The translations under genes and the position numbers were made by a program. From Rhodocyclales bacterium (GTDB lineage Bacteria > Pseudomonadota > Gammaproteobacteria > Burkholderiales > Rhodocyclaceae): 10,813 nucleotides of DNA. A model generated the notes under the pieces. The model worked only from the letters and a program-made list of their open reading frames with translations, was not told where the DNA came from and did not search any database. Position 1 is the stretch's first letter. Every line of letters starts with the position of its first letter. Below, piece after piece: positions 1 through 8,650 of the stretch. Where the stretch lies: contig JAJTBM010000063.1 of NCBI GenBank assembly GCA_021286885.1, positions 1-10,813 of the forward strand, read 5' to 3'.

Positions 1-1474
1 GGGGGGGCAGGGCGCTCTTGGTGCCAGCCAGTTCGGTGCGGGTGTTGAGGATGTCCCCCAGGCGCTGGACCGAGATGCCGGTTTGCTGGAAGTCTGTCCA
101 CATCTGGGCCAGGCGCATCACCGGCTGGGAGACCTGGCCGGCCAGCATGTTGAAGGCGATCAGCTGGCCCACCGAGAGTTGCCCGTCGATCACCAGCCGT
201 GCGCCCACGTACATGGTGGCCACGGTGACCAGCTTGGATACCAGGGTGACGCCGCTGTTGGCCAGGGTGCTGATGGTGGAGGTACGGAAGCTGGAGGAGA
301 CATAGGCCGCCAGCTGGTTGTCCCATTTGCGGGTCCAGTGGGGTTCGACGGCCATGGCTTTGACCGTGTCGATGCCGCTTACGGTTTCCACCAGAAAAGC
401 CTGGTTCTCGGCGCTGCGGTTGAATTTTTCATGGAGGCGGGCGCGCAGTACCGGGGTGAAGCCCAGGGACAGGCCCAGGTAACAGGGCAGCGAGATCACC
501 ACGATCAGGGTCAGCCAGCCGCTGTAATAGAACATCACCGACAGGAATACCACCGAGAACAGCAAATCCAGCACCAGGGTGATGGCATTGCCGGTGAGGA
601 AGGAGCGGATGTTCTCCAACTCCCGCACCCGGGCTACCGAATCCCCCACCCGGCGCGCCTGGAAGTAGGCCAGGGGCAGGGTGAGCAGGTGGCGGAACAG
701 GCGTGCGCCCAGTTCCACATCGATCCGGCTCGTGGTGTGGGCAAACACGTAGGTGCGCAGCGCCGTGAGGCAGACCTCGAACAGCACCACCACACCCAGC
801 CCCACCGCGATCACGTCCAGCGTGGTGAAGCCCCGGTGCACCAGCACCTTGTCCATCACCACCTGAAAGAACAGGGGGGTAATGAGGGCAAAGAGTTGGA
901 GTGCCAGACTCACCAGCAGCACCTCGCCCAGCAGCTTGCGGTACTTGACGATGGCCGGGATGAACCAGGTGAAGTCAAACTTGGCCAGATCCCCCGCCAT
1001 GGAGGCCCGGGAGGTCAACAGGATCAGCTCCCCGCTCCAGCGGGCTTCCAGGGCTTCGAGGCTGATGTTTTCTGGGCGGCCGGCGATGGGGTCCTGGATC
1101 AGGGCCTGCTGGCCTTCGACCCGGGCCAGCACGAAGAAACAGGGGCGCCCGTCTGTGCCTCGGCCCAGGGCCAGCGCTGGCAGGGGCGTCTTGGGAAGGC
1201 GGGCGGTTTCGGTGCGCACCACTTTGGCTTTCAGCTCCAGCCGTTTGGCGGCGAGCAGGATTTCGGTGGTGCCGAAGGGCTGGCCATGGCCAAATTCGTG
1301 GCTCAGCTGATCCGGATCGGCGGCCACGCCGTGCAGGCGGGCCAGCATTACAAGGCAGATCAGGCCCGTATCGGGCTCAGGGCGAGGGGGCTCGCCGGCT
1401 GTGGCGGGTTCGGATTCCACCACGCTCAGGCGCGGGTCGTTGCTGCGGGGGGTTTCGGAAGGAATCTCAGCCAT
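1..1474 (-). CDS. Type I secretion ABC transporter, HlyB-like (3' part outside window)
   Basis: Inner-membrane export ATPase of a type I secretion system, expected to move RTX proteins in one step through a HlyD/TolC-type channel. The window holds 491 codons from ATG 1474; the family is about 700 residues, so the Walker A/B ATPase domain lies beyond base 1. Residues about 33-155 form a C39-peptidase-like domain. The catalytic Cys position of the usual DCG motif reads D35-T36-G37, and the usual GH[FY] histidine is absent (segment GRPCFFVL), so it should be a non-cleaving substrate-docking domain as in HlyB. Then follow KFDFTWFIPAI, LFALITPLFFQVVMDKVLVH, RTYVFAH, SRIDVELG and RRVGDSVARVRELE, all HlyB-like, with hydrophobic segments near 183-204, 219-239, 295-315, 319-339 and 405-425. 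Residues 1-32 are a Pro/Glu-rich extension. The Shine-Dalgarno is weak (GAG a few bases before ATG). It lies downstream of the RTX gene on the same strand but behind a terminator. Confidence 0.95.
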   Translation of the reverse strand, partial: MAEIPSETPRSNDPRLSVVESEPATAGEPPRPEPDTGLICLVMLARLHGVAADPDQLSHEFGHGQPFGTTEILLAAKRLELKAKVVRTETARLPKTPLPALALGRGTDGRPCFFVLARVEGQQALIQDPIAGRPENISLEALEARWSGELILLTSRASMAGDLAKFDFTWFIPAIVKYRKLLGEVLLVSLALQLFALITPLFFQVVMDKVLVHRGFTTLDVIAVGLGVVVLFEVCLTALRTYVFAHTTSRIDVELGARLFRHLLTLPLAYFQARRVGDSVARVRELENIRSFLTGNAITLVLDLLFSVVFLSVMFYYSGWLTLIVVISLPCYLGLSLGFTPVLRARLHEKFNRSAENQAFLVETVSGIDTVKAMAVEPHWTRKWDNQLAAYVSSSFRTSTISTLANSGVTLVSKLVTVATMYVGARLVIDGQLSVGQLIAFNMLAGQVSQPVMRLAQMWTDFQQTGISVQRLGDILNTRTELAGTKSALPP

Positions 1475-1502
1475 CGAACTCAGCGGGTTTTTGTAAAGAA
1501 TC

Positions 1503-1566
1503 TAAAGGTACAAAAGTACAAAGGTATGAGGATGCAAGGATACGTATGTACGCAGATTTGTATGTA
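1503..1566. repeat. Degenerate 8-bp tandem repeat in the exporter leader
   Basis: Read on the + strand in steps of eight from 1503, the sequence gives taaaggta, caaaagta, caaaggta, tgaggatg, caaggata, cgtatgta, cgcagatt, tgtatgta. The first, second, third and fifth units are close to CAAAGGTA and most others keep the GTA ending. This AT-rich patch contrasts with its GC-rich surroundings and lies between the RTX terminator and the exporter start. It could be a decayed simple-sequence repeat or spaced binding sites; the later units are weak, and chance cannot be excluded. Confidence 0.45.
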
Positions 1567-1595
1567 AAAAACCCCTTGCCAGGTCTGGCAAGGGG
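1566..1595 (-). terminator. Intrinsic terminator of the RTX operon
   Basis: On the minus strand, CCCCTTGCCA and TGGCAAGGGG form a perfect 10-bp stem (1595-1586 and 1581-1572) around a 4-base GACC loop, followed directly by six T residues (1571-1566). This is a textbook rho-independent terminator about 97 bp after the RTX stop codon. There is no T-tract on the + strand, so it works in the minus direction only. It separates the RTX gene from the exporter gene. Confidence 0.93.
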
Positions 1596-1642
1596 GGCTC
1601 GCGCCTGTATTAGCAGCATGTTTGGCAGCATGTGGCGTGGGT

Positions 1643-1680
1643 TTGGCCGGTTCCGATCTGTTTAGACCTGAACCGACCAA
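1643..1680 (-). other. Long hairpin just after the RTX stop codon
   Basis: Two 17-base arms (1680-1664 and 1659-1643) flank a 4-base loop. Read as minus-strand RNA, 16 of 17 positions can pair, including two G-U pairs, with a single A/G mismatch. The same arms read as + strand RNA give three mismatches, so the structure favours the minus transcript. It begins about 11 bases after the RTX stop codon and has no T-tract, so it is not itself an intrinsic terminator. It may protect the mRNA 3' end or be a second structural element upstream of the terminator. Confidence 0.6.
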
Positions 1681-1691
1681 CCTTGCGCTTT

Positions 1692-4600
1692 TTACTTCCA
1701 GCTGGCCGCAATCACCGGATTGAGGGCCGTCTGGTAGTCAGCCGGGAGGGCGGTCTGGCCCGGCACCGGGGGAGAGAAGGCGGCCATCGCAGACACCAGC
1801 GCATCCACCTGACCTTCCAGCAAATGCTTGCCGTTGCTCAGGTCGAAGCCATCCACATGGTAGGCCGCACCGCTGTACCAGTTGCGGACGGTCAGCTTGT
1901 CGTTGGTTTCGATCAGGGTCAGTTGCAGGTCATTGCCGCTGCGCTGGAGCCAGACCTGACTTTCGCTGATGTTATTGCCCAGGGCGACTCGGTCGTTTTC
2001 GGTACCCGTCGAGTCATAGTTGGAGATGCTGTCGGTGTTGCTGCCCTGGCCGAAGCGGTAGGTGTCATTACCGCTGCCGCCATCCATGTAGTCATTGCCG
2101 CTGCCTCCGTCCAGCGTGTCATTGCCTGCATAACCGTACAGGGTGTCATCCCCATCCTGGCCCTGGAGGTTGTCGGCACCGTTACCGCCGTCCAGGGTGT
2201 CGTTCTGGGTACCACCCAGGAGCAGGTCATCCCCGTCTTCGCCATACAGCCGATCCTGGCCGCTGCCGCCGTCCAGGCTGTCGTTGCCAGCCTTGGCATA
2301 GACCGTGTCGTCGCCGGCCAGGGCGTTGATGGTGTCGGCGCTGGCGTAGCCGTACAGGGTGTCGTTTTCGCTGGTGGCCGTGAGGACTCGCGTTTTCACG
2401 GTGGCTACGTCCCAGCTACTGCCATCGGCAAAGCGGATTTGCTCGATTTGGTAGCCGTAGGTGGCATCGTTGTAGAAATAGCTGTTGATGCGCAGGCTGT
2501 CGCTGCTGCCCTTGATGCCGAGCACCAGGGTGTCGCCATCCCGGGCCAGGCTGATATCGGCAGTGGTGATGCCGGCGCCCAGCTGAACCACATCCAGCTT
2601 GCCAGCGGTGTTCTCATAGGCGCTGATGGTGTCTTTGCCGGAGCCGCGCCCGAACAGGTAGGTGTCGTTGCCGTAGCCCCCGTCCAGGTAGTCGTTGCCG
2701 GCACCGCCATCCAGGGTGTCGTTGCCGCCGTAGCCGTATAGGTTGTCATTACCCAGTCCGCCTTGGAGCAGATCGCCTGCGTTGCCGCCGCTCAGGTTCA
2801 GATTGCTCGGGGGCGTGGCGGTAGACAAGGCGGCCTTGACGGTGGCGTAGTTCCACTGGGTGCCATCGGCAAAGCGGAGGTTTTCCACCACGTAGCTGGA
2901 GGCGCCATCGGTATTGAAGTAAGCCTGAACGCGCAGGCTGTCATCGGTGCCATTGATCTGGATCAGCAGATCATCCCCGCTGCGGGTCAGGGTCAGGTCT
3001 GAGGCGCCCAGGTTTGCGCCGAGTTGGATGGTGTCCGGGTTGCTGCCCACGGCTTCGCCGTCGTAGTTGTACACGGTGTCCTGGCCGGAGCCGCGCCCGA
3101 ACAGGTAGGTGTCGGCCCCTGTGCCGCCGGAGAGGTAGTCGTTGCCGCTTCCGCCATCCAGGGTGTCGTTACCGGCATCGCCATACAGGGTGTCGCTGTA
3201 GCTGCCGCCTTGGAGCAGGTCGTTGCCATTGCCACCATACAGCGTATCTTGGCCGCTGCCACCCTGGAGCGTGTCGTTGCCGTCACCGCCCTGGAGGTTG
3301 TCGCCGCCGGAGCCGCCATCCAGCAGGTCATTGCCCGCGTAGCCGTAGAGCAGATCGTTCCCTTCATCACCGCTCAGGCTGTCATTGCCTGTGTAGCCGT
3401 AGAGGGTGTCATTGCCGGTGCTGGGCTGCTGGACCCGAGTTTTGACCGCCTCGGAATTCCAGAGGCTGCCGTCGGCAAACTTCAGGTTGAGTGCGCCATA
3501 ACTGGAGGCGGTGTCATTGTAGAAGTAGCTTTGGACAACCAGACTGTCGTCCGTGTCGGTGAGTTGAATGATCAGGTTGTCATACTGGCGGGTGAGGGTG
3601 ATGTTGTCCGCGTTGATTCCCGCTCCTAACTGGAGGGTGTCCTGCACCAGATTGATGTTGTCATTGCTGTAGTTGTAGATCGTGTCCTGGCCTGAGCCTT
3701 TGCCGAACAGATATACATCGGCTCCAGCTCCGCCCGATAGGTAATCATCACCGCTCCCCCCGTCCAGGGTGTCGTTGCCGGCATCTCCATACAGAGTGTC
3801 GTTATGCTCGTTCCCTTGCACCTGGTCGTTGCCGTTGCCCCCGTAAAGGTAATCGCTTCCAGTGCCGCCGCGCACGGTGTCGTTGCCGTCGCCCCCTTGA
3901 ACGGTGTCATTGCCAGAGCTGCCGTTAAGCAGATCATCACCCGCATTGCCAGACACCTGATCGTTACCGTCGCCAGCGCTGATGGTGTCGTTGGTGGCAT
4001 AGCCATACAGCACGTCATTGCCGGTAGTGCAGATCAGGGCCTTGGTCTTGATGGTGGCCACGTCCCAGACGGTGCCATCGGCAAACTTCAGGTTTTCGAC
4101 GGCGTAGCTGGCGGCGCCGTCGCTGTTGAAGTAGTTCTGAACCGTCAGGCTGTCGTCGCTGCCGTTGATGCGGATGATCAGATCATCGTATTGCCGCTGC
4201 AGGCTGATCTGAGCTGTGCTGATCCCTGCGCCCAGTTGGATGGTGTCGGGATTGGTGCCAAGTGCTTCTCCGTCGTAGTTGTAGATCGTATCCTGGCCCG
4301 AGCCCTTGCCAAACAGATAGGTGTCAGCGCCTGCTCCGCCGGAGAGATAGTCATTGCCGCTGCCACCATCCAGGGTGTCGTTGCCAGCGTCTCCATTCAG
4401 GGTGTCGTTGCCTTCATTGCCCTGGACCAGATCATTGCCATTCCCTCCGTAGAAGCTGTCGTTGCCGGTGCCTCCCGTCAAAGTGTCGTTTCCATCACCA
4501 CCGACCAGGTAATCGGCACCGCTGGCACCGCTTAGCACGTCATCGCCCCCGTTGCCGTACAGGGTGTCATTGCCATCCCCGCCGCTCAGGGTGTCATTGT

Positions 4601-7600
4601 CGGCATAGCCGTAGAGCGCATCGTTGCCGCTCGTTGGCACGATTACGCGGGCCTTGATCGTGGCCACATCCCAGAGCGTGCCATCAGCAAACTGCAGGTT
4701 TTCCACCGCGTAGGAGGAACTGCCGTCATTGGTGAAATAGCTCTGGATACGCAGGCTGTCATCGGTGCCGTTGATGCGGATCAGCAGGTCATCATATTGG
4801 CGGAGGAGGGTGATCTGGCTGGTGCTGATGCCGCTACCCAGCAAGATGGTGTCGGGGTTGGTGCCCGCAGCCTCGCCATCGTAGTTGGCAATGGTGTCTT
4901 GTCCCGCACCCCGCCCGAATAGGTAGGTGTCGGCGCCAGAACCGCCGGAGAGATAATCGTCGCCACTGCCCCCGTCCAGGGTGTCGTTGCCGGCATCGCC
5001 ATACAAGGTGTCGTTATGCTCGTTCCCTTGCACTAGGTCGTTGCCGTTACCCCCATACAGATAGTCGTTTCCGGTACCGCCGATCACGCTGTCGTTGCCA
5101 TCGCCCCCTTGTAGGGTGTCGTTGCCGGTGCTGCCGTTAAGCAGATCATCGCCCGCATTGCCATACACCTGATCGTTACCGTCGCCAGCGCTGATGGTGT
5201 CGTTGGTGGCATAGCCATACAGCACGTCATTGCCGGTGGTGCTGCTCAGGGCCTTGGTCTTGAGGGTGCTTGCATCCCAGATGGTGCCATCGGCAAACTT
5301 CAGGTTTTCGACCGCATAGCTCGAATTGGCATCGTTGTAGAAGTAGCTCTGCACCCGCAGGCTGTCATCGGTGCCGTTGATGCGAATCAGCAGATCATCT
5401 CCGCTCCGGGTGATGTTGATGTGGCTGGCGCTAATGCCTGCCCCCAGTTGGATGGTGTCCGGGTTGGTGCCGAGCGCTTCGCCATCGTAGTTGTAGATCG
5501 TGTCTTGGCCCGAGCCCCGGCCAAACAGATACACGTCGGCCCCGGCGCCACCGGAGAGGTAATCGTTGCCTGTGCCACCATCCAGGGTGTCGTTGCCCGC
5601 ATCGCCGTACAGGGTGTCGTTGTACTCGTCCCCTTGCAGACGGTCGTTGCCGTTGCCACCGTACAGGGTGTCATAGCCGGTGCCGCCCCGTAGGTCGTCG
5701 TTGCCGTCGCCCCCCTGGATCTGGTCGTTGCCCGTATTGCCGTTGATCAGATCATCGCCGCCGTTGCCGTACACCGTGTCGTTGCCATCGCCGGCACTGA
5801 GGGTGTCATTGCCGCCATAACCGTAGAGCACATCGTTGCCTACGGTGGCAACCAGCACCCGGGTCTTGATGCTTTCGATGTCCCAGACCGTGCCATCGGC
5901 AAACTTCAGGTTTTCGACCGCATAGCTCGAATTGGCATCGTTGTAGAAGTAGCTCTGCACCCGCAGGCTGTCATCGGTGCCGTTGATGCGAATCAGCAGA
6001 TCATCTCCGCTCCGGGTGATGTTGATGTGGCTGGCGCTAATGCCTGCCCCCAGTTGGATGGTGTCCGGGTTGGTGCCGAGCGCTTCGCCATCGTAGTTGT
6101 AGATCGTGTCTTGGCCCGAGCCCCGGCCAAACAGATACACATCGGCCCCGGCGCCACCGGAGAGGTAGTCGTTGCCTGTACCACCGTCCAGGGTGTCGGC
6201 CCCGTCGTTGCCATACAGAGTGTCGTTACCATTTCCACCCAGCAGCAGATCATCCCCGGAGCCGCCCGACAGGTAGTCGTTCCCGTCCTGGCCATCGATC
6301 AGGTCGTTACCCGCGCCGCCGCTGAAGGTGTTGGCGCTGCTCGTGCCCGCGTAGGCATCATTGCCTTCGGAGCCCGCAGTGCTGGCCCCGGTGAAGAAGT
6401 TGAGGCCGGTGGCGGTGAAGGCATTGCGCACATCGGTATTGCTGATGGCCTGTTGCATCATGCCGCGCACCCGCTCGGTTCCGCCCCAACCCAGCCCGTC
6501 CAGGGCCTTGCCGTAGGTGCGGTACAGATCCAGCACCAGGGCCGAGCCTTCGTAGGCGTTGGCGCTCACGGCGCTGTTCAGGCTGTTGTTCAGCCGGGTG
6601 AAGTCGTAGCGGACACTGGTCGCTTCGATCTGCAGATCCAGCAGCTCCAGGTAGCTTCCCAGCCGCAGGGTGGGCATCAGGTTGTTGCTGGCATCGTCCA
6701 CCAGCCGGTTCCACAGGGTTTCCACGTGGGGCAGGCCGCTCGGGGGCGTCGGGATGTTGACCCGGATGTAGCCCGATTGGCTGGACATGAAGGCATTCCG
6801 GTTCTCGTAGATGATCTGGGAGAGCGGCACTGACACTTCTACCGGCACCCGCCCGCCAGAGACAAAGCGAGGCACATAGTTGGTGGCGTCACCCTGGATC
6901 TGGGACCAGTTGAGGAAGGTGTGGCCGGTGAAGGCCTCGTAGGCGTAGATCTTTTCCAGACCGCCCACCATCCGTTCGCGCATGGCGTCGAACTTGCTCA
7001 GCTCGGTAGCGGTCAGGGTGGTGCGGAAGGCGTTGCGCTCGGCGGCGCTGGCCTTGATGGCCTTGTCCATCCAGCCGGCTTCCTGGGCATCCAGGGGGTC
7101 GCTCAGGATCAGGCCATAGCCGGCGCCTTGGGCCTGCTTGCTGGCGCTGGTGTAGGCCGACTCATTGCCCCAGGTACGCAGCAGCTGGGCCACGGAGTCC
7201 TTGTAAGCGGCCCGGGTGGTGGCATCCTGGGCCTGATCCAGCAGGCCGATCAGGGTCGGGCTCAGGGTGGCGGCTTCGCGCAGGTCGCGCACCCAGCCGC
7301 TCCCCTTCAGGTCGGGCAGGGCCTGGGCAGCGCCGCTGATGCTGATCGGTGTGAAAGCCCGGTTAAAGTTGTTCTGGGCCAGGATGAAGCTGCCGGCCTG
7401 GCCGCTGCTTGCATCCGTGCGGGTGAAGCTGCCGCTCTGGGCCAGGATCGCATCGCCGTAGTTGGTATTGGTGGCGGTGCTGGTGAGCTTGATGCTGGTG
7501 ATGCCCGTGTCGGCCAGGGTTTTCAGCTCATTGGCTTGGCTGATCCCGTCTTGGTTCAGATCGCGCCAGACACGCAGGTTGGCAAACTGGGCATCCTTGG

Positions 7601-8645
7601 CGTCAAACACCCCATCGTTGGCCCCCGTCAGCACCCCATCCACCAGGCTGCCGGTGTCCAGCTCCCGCAAGGCGGCAAAGCCGTTGGCCGCCTTCTGGCC
7701 ATTGGCCAGCAGGGTTTCGTCACCAAACAGCTCCTGCCCCGAGTCGATGCTGCCGTTGCCGTTGCGATCCAGGGCCAGAATGCCATCATCGCCACCCACC
7801 CAGGCCGTCCCGGTGCGGATGCCATCGTTGTTGGCATCAAACAGCACGCCCCGGGCAAGGGGGGTGATCTCCAGTCCATCACCATCCAGGTCCAGCACCA
7901 GCGGGTCTACGTAGCGAATGGTCTTGACCAGGGGGTCGGGGGTGGTGCCGATGATGTCCGAAATGGTGTCGAGCAGATCGTCGAAGTTCTGCTTCAGGGT
8001 CTTGCCGATGATGTCGAGCCAAGTGGAAAAATCGTCAAACCGATCTAGCCATTGGTCAGCCGTATTGCGCACATCCGGATTCTGGGAGTTGCTGGCCCCC
8101 GCCATGAAGGTCAGCAGAATGCTGTTCAGCACAGAGGCGTCGACACCATCTCCTCCCGTATCCCGTAGCTGTTGCCACAGATTCTCAACTGCCGCATCGC
8201 CATAACGGCTGCCGATCAGATCCATGGGGGCGTTCAGCGTCCAGTTGTCCAGGCTCAGCCCATTGCGCTCAAAGACATCCTGGTGCACTGCTCGGGTTTC
8301 CTGATAGGTGAGATCCCGATCCAGCACACCATTATTTTCGTTCGCAATCCGTTGGTATTCCTGCAGCGTGCGCTGGGCCATATCGGTGCGGATCTGATCG
8401 ATCTGCTGCTGCGTGAGATTGCGGCAGGAGTCTCCACCAATCCCCATCAGGGCCGTGCCTTCCAAGTAGCTGAGGGCCGCCTGGCCGCTCAGGGAGTTGC
8501 CCGTAGCAACGCCCTGGGCCCAGCCTGCGTAGTTGTAGCCTTGGCCGTACAAGCTGCCATAGGCCTGAATGGCGGCGTTCACGCCGCCCGTCTGGACGGC
8601 TTGTTGCATACCCTGGAGCTGGGAAGAAGTAATGGATTGCGGCAT
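1692..8645 (-). CDS. Giant RTX protein with FrpC-like self-processing module
   Basis: Secreted calcium-binding protein of 2317 residues, expected to leave by type I secretion using an uncleaved C-terminal signal. Domains in order: 1-240, N-terminal region of unknown role with no signal peptide; 248-431, FrpC-type self-processing module starting at D247-P248, with Asp-rich calcium loops (LDLDGDGLE 251-259, DANNDG 270-275, DRNGNG 293-298, DLNQDG 362-367); 432-756, mostly helical unassigned region; 757-2290, GGxGxDx nonapeptides alternating with eight haemolysin-type calcium-binding-related domains (starting near 836, 1038, 1240, 1442, 1644, 1846, 1995 and 2195); 2258-2317, acidic-poor tail fitting a secretion signal. 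Only two cysteines are seen (C74, C1539). The start at 8645 is supported by AAGGGAA five bases upstream. The gene follows a lipoprotein gene by 12 bp and precedes an exporter gene. Whether it is a toxin, adhesin or effector cannot be told from the sequence. Confidence 0.95.
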   Translation of the reverse strand: MPQSITSSQLQGMQQAVQTGGVNAAIQAYGSLYGQGYNYAGWAQGVATGNSLSGQAALSYLEGTALMGIGGDSCRNLTQQQIDQIRTDMAQRTLQEYQRIANENNGVLDRDLTYQETRAVHQDVFERNGLSLDNWTLNAPMDLIGSRYGDAAVENLWQQLRDTGGDGVDASVLNSILLTFMAGASNSQNPDVRNTADQWLDRFDDFSTWLDIIGKTLKQNFDDLLDTISDIIGTTPDPLVKTIRYVDPLVLDLDGDGLEITPLARGVLFDANNDGIRTGTAWVGGDDGILALDRNGNGSIDSGQELFGDETLLANGQKAANGFAALRELDTGSLVDGVLTGANDGVFDAKDAQFANLRVWRDLNQDGISQANELKTLADTGITSIKLTSTATNTNYGDAILAQSGSFTRTDASSGQAGSFILAQNNFNRAFTPISISGAAQALPDLKGSGWVRDLREAATLSPTLIGLLDQAQDATTRAAYKDSVAQLLRTWGNESAYTSASKQAQGAGYGLILSDPLDAQEAGWMDKAIKASAAERNAFRTTLTATELSKFDAMRERMVGGLEKIYAYEAFTGHTFLNWSQIQGDATNYVPRFVSGGRVPVEVSVPLSQIIYENRNAFMSSQSGYIRVNIPTPPSGLPHVETLWNRLVDDASNNLMPTLRLGSYLELLDLQIEATSVRYDFTRLNNSLNSAVSANAYEGSALVLDLYRTYGKALDGLGWGGTERVRGMMQQAISNTDVRNAFTATGLNFFTGASTAGSEGNDAYAGTSSANTFSGGAGNDLIDGQDGNDYLSGGSGDDLLLGGNGNDTLYGNDGADTLDGGTGNDYLSGGAGADVYLFGRGSGQDTIYNYDGEALGTNPDTIQLGAGISASHINITRSGDDLLIRINGTDDSLRVQSYFYNDANSSYAVENLKFADGTVWDIESIKTRVLVATVGNDVLYGYGGNDTLSAGDGNDTVYGNGGDDLINGNTGNDQIQGGDGNDDLRGGTGYDTLYGGNGNDRLQGDEYNDTLYGDAGNDTLDGGTGNDYLSGGAGADVYLFGRGSGQDTIYNYDGEALGTNPDTIQLGAGISASHINITRSGDDLLIRINGTDDSLRVQSYFYNDANSSYAVENLKFADGTIWDASTLKTKALSSTTGNDVLYGYATNDTISAGDGNDQVYGNAGDDLLNGSTGNDTLQGGDGNDSVIGGTGNDYLYGGNGNDLVQGNEHNDTLYGDAGNDTLDGGSGDDYLSGGSGADTYLFGRGAGQDTIANYDGEAAGTNPDTILLGSGISTSQITLLRQYDDLLIRINGTDDSLRIQSYFTNDGSSSYAVENLQFADGTLWDVATIKARVIVPTSGNDALYGYADNDTLSGGDGNDTLYGNGGDDVLSGASGADYLVGGDGNDTLTGGTGNDSFYGGNGNDLVQGNEGNDTLNGDAGNDTLDGGSGNDYLSGGAGADTYLFGKGSGQDTIYNYDGEALGTNPDTIQLGAGISTAQISLQRQYDDLIIRINGSDDSLTVQNYFNSDGAASYAVENLKFADGTVWDVATIKTKALICTTGNDVLYGYATNDTISAGDGNDQVSGNAGDDLLNGSSGNDTVQGGDGNDTVRGGTGSDYLYGGNGNDQVQGNEHNDTLYGDAGNDTLDGGSGDDYLSGGAGADVYLFGKGSGQDTIYNYSNDNINLVQDTLQLGAGINADNITLTRQYDNLIIQLTDTDDSLVVQSYFYNDTASSYGALNLKFADGSLWNSEAVKTRVQQPSTGNDTLYGYTGNDSLSGDEGNDLLYGYAGNDLLDGGSGGDNLQGGDGNDTLQGGSGQDTLYGGNGNDLLQGGSYSDTLYGDAGNDTLDGGSGNDYLSGGTGADTYLFGRGSGQDTVYNYDGEAVGSNPDTIQLGANLGASDLTLTRSGDDLLIQINGTDDSLRVQAYFNTDGASSYVVENLRFADGTQWNYATVKAALSTATPPSNLNLSGGNAGDLLQGGLGNDNLYGYGGNDTLDGGAGNDYLDGGYGNDTYLFGRGSGKDTISAYENTAGKLDVVQLGAGITTADISLARDGDTLVLGIKGSSDSLRINSYFYNDATYGYQIEQIRFADGSSWDVATVKTRVLTATSENDTLYGYASADTINALAGDDTVYAKAGNDSLDGGSGQDRLYGEDGDDLLLGGTQNDTLDGGNGADNLQGQDGDDTLYGYAGNDTLDGGSGNDYMDGGSGNDTYRFGQGSNTDSISNYDSTGTENDRVALGNNISESQVWLQRSGNDLQLTLIETNDKLTVRNWYSGAAYHVDGFDLSNGKHLLEGQVDALVSAMAAFSPPVPGQTALPADYQTALNPVIAASWK
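3953..4025 (-). repeat. 73-bp direct repeat shared by super-repeats 2 and 4, copy 1
   Basis: Identical to 5165-5237 at a distance of 1212 bp, which is two 606-bp periods. It encodes the [20 protein letters not shown] segment that only super-repeats 2 and 4 carry. Units 2 and 4 are therefore related in this linker, while units 1 and 2 are related in the domain core. Confidence 0.88.
5165..5237 (-). repeat. 73-bp direct repeat shared by super-repeats 2 and 4, copy 2
   Basis: Second copy of the 3953-4025 repeat, located in the nonapeptide block of super-repeat 2. The surrounding bases differ at scattered sites. Confidence 0.88.
5284..5534 (-). repeat. 251-bp perfect direct repeat, copy B
   Basis: Identical base for base to 5890-6140 and lying exactly 606 bp from it. 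It encodes the HCBP-related domain of super-repeat 2 (residues 1038 to about 1121). The match ends in a single change at 5535/6141 on one side and at 5283/5889 on the other; similarity with scattered silent changes continues beyond 5535 for about 55 bp. Third-codon positions are identical throughout, unlike the other copies. Confidence 0.95.
5890..6140 (-). repeat. 251-bp perfect direct repeat, copy A
   Basis: Partner of 5284-5534, encoding the HCBP-related domain of super-repeat 1 (residues 836 to about 919). Perfect identity including silent sites implies a recent duplication or gene conversion between units 1 and 2. Confidence 0.95.
7353..7904 (-). other. FrpC-like self-processing module (residues 248-431)
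   Basis: The segment follows the layout I know from the Neisseria FrpC self-processing module: scissile Asp-Pro, then LDLDGDG.E, LFD.N.DGIRT, W...[34 protein letters not shown], a Gly-Ser-Thr strand region and a conserved [12 protein letters not shown] end. In FrpC, calcium triggers autocatalytic cleavage of the Asp-Pro bond, and the freed Asp can form an isopeptide link to a lysine of another protein. Here the bond would be D247-P248 (codons 7907-7902). The stretch around 330-350 ([19 protein letters not shown]) looks a few residues longer than in FrpC. A second Asp-Pro at 237-238 lies outside the module. Confidence 0.85.
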
Positions 8646-8650
8646 GGTGA

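Larger units (their letters stand above)
1475..1691 (-). other. Intergenic region between RTX gene and exporter gene
   Basis: This 217-bp gap contains no convincing gene. In transcription order it holds a long hairpin just after the RTX stop codon (1680-1643), a short direct repeat of ACATGCTGC (about 1633-1612), an intrinsic terminator (1595-1566), and an AT-rich stretch of degenerate 8-bp repeats (1566-1503) reaching to within 30 bp of the exporter start. Because a terminator precedes the exporter gene, that gene probably has its own promoter in 1565-1480 or depends on read-through. I see no -35/-10 pair good enough to call; TTGCAT and TTGTAC hexamers are present without a good partner. Confidence 0.6.
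3111..6140 (-). repeat. Five in-frame super-repeats of exactly 606 bp
   Basis: Units run 6140-5535, 5534-4929, 4928-4323, 4322-3717 and 3716-3111, each 202 codons: one HCBP-related domain followed by about twelve nonapeptides. The next domain copies start at 3110, 2663 and 2063, giving spacings of 149 and then 200 codons, so the regular period breaks after the sixth domain. Keeping 606 bp without any insertion or deletion through five units indicates amplification of a whole module rather than of single nonapeptides. Unit 5 is the most divergent in the loop after the first motif ([11 protein letters not shown] in place of [11 protein letters not shown]). Confidence 0.9.
1776..6377 (-). repeat. 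RTX nonapeptide / HCBP-related domain array
   Basis: Residues about 757-2290 of the RTX protein. Blocks of glycine- and aspartate-rich nonapeptides (for example [18 protein letters not shown]) each end in a roughly 95-residue domain of the form [12 protein letters not shown] ... [10 protein letters not shown] ... NLKFADGT.W. This matches the haemolysin-type calcium-binding-related family found in FrpA/FrpC and similar RTX proteins. By eye there are about seventy to eighty nonapeptides. Such repeats stay unfolded at low calcium inside the cell and fold as beta-rolls outside. The eighth domain copy (from residue 2195) is divergent and runs into the C-terminus. Confidence 0.92.

Noticed and set aside
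83..1567. + strand open frame of 494 codons opposite the exporter gene
   Set aside because: The minus strand encodes an unmistakable HlyB-like protein over the same bases. The + translation is His/Gln-rich, matches nothing I know, and ends in the terminator and repeat region.
1480..1680. 66-codon minus-strand frame in the gap before the exporter gene
   Set aside because: It spans both hairpins, the terminator and the octamer repeats, shows no coding signature, and its translation is low quality.
1632..2741. Long + strand open frame (369 codons), with similar ones at 3024-3629, 3804-4535, 6027-6833 and 6921-8048
   Set aside because: They are antisense to the RTX gene. Their translations are low-complexity runs such as AVQGVV and AAAIQ that simply mirror the nonapeptide code, with no family motifs.
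3111..6140. Regular repeats resembling a CRISPR array or satellite
   Set aside because: The repeats are in-frame protein-coding modules of 606 bp without short conserved repeats and unique spacers.
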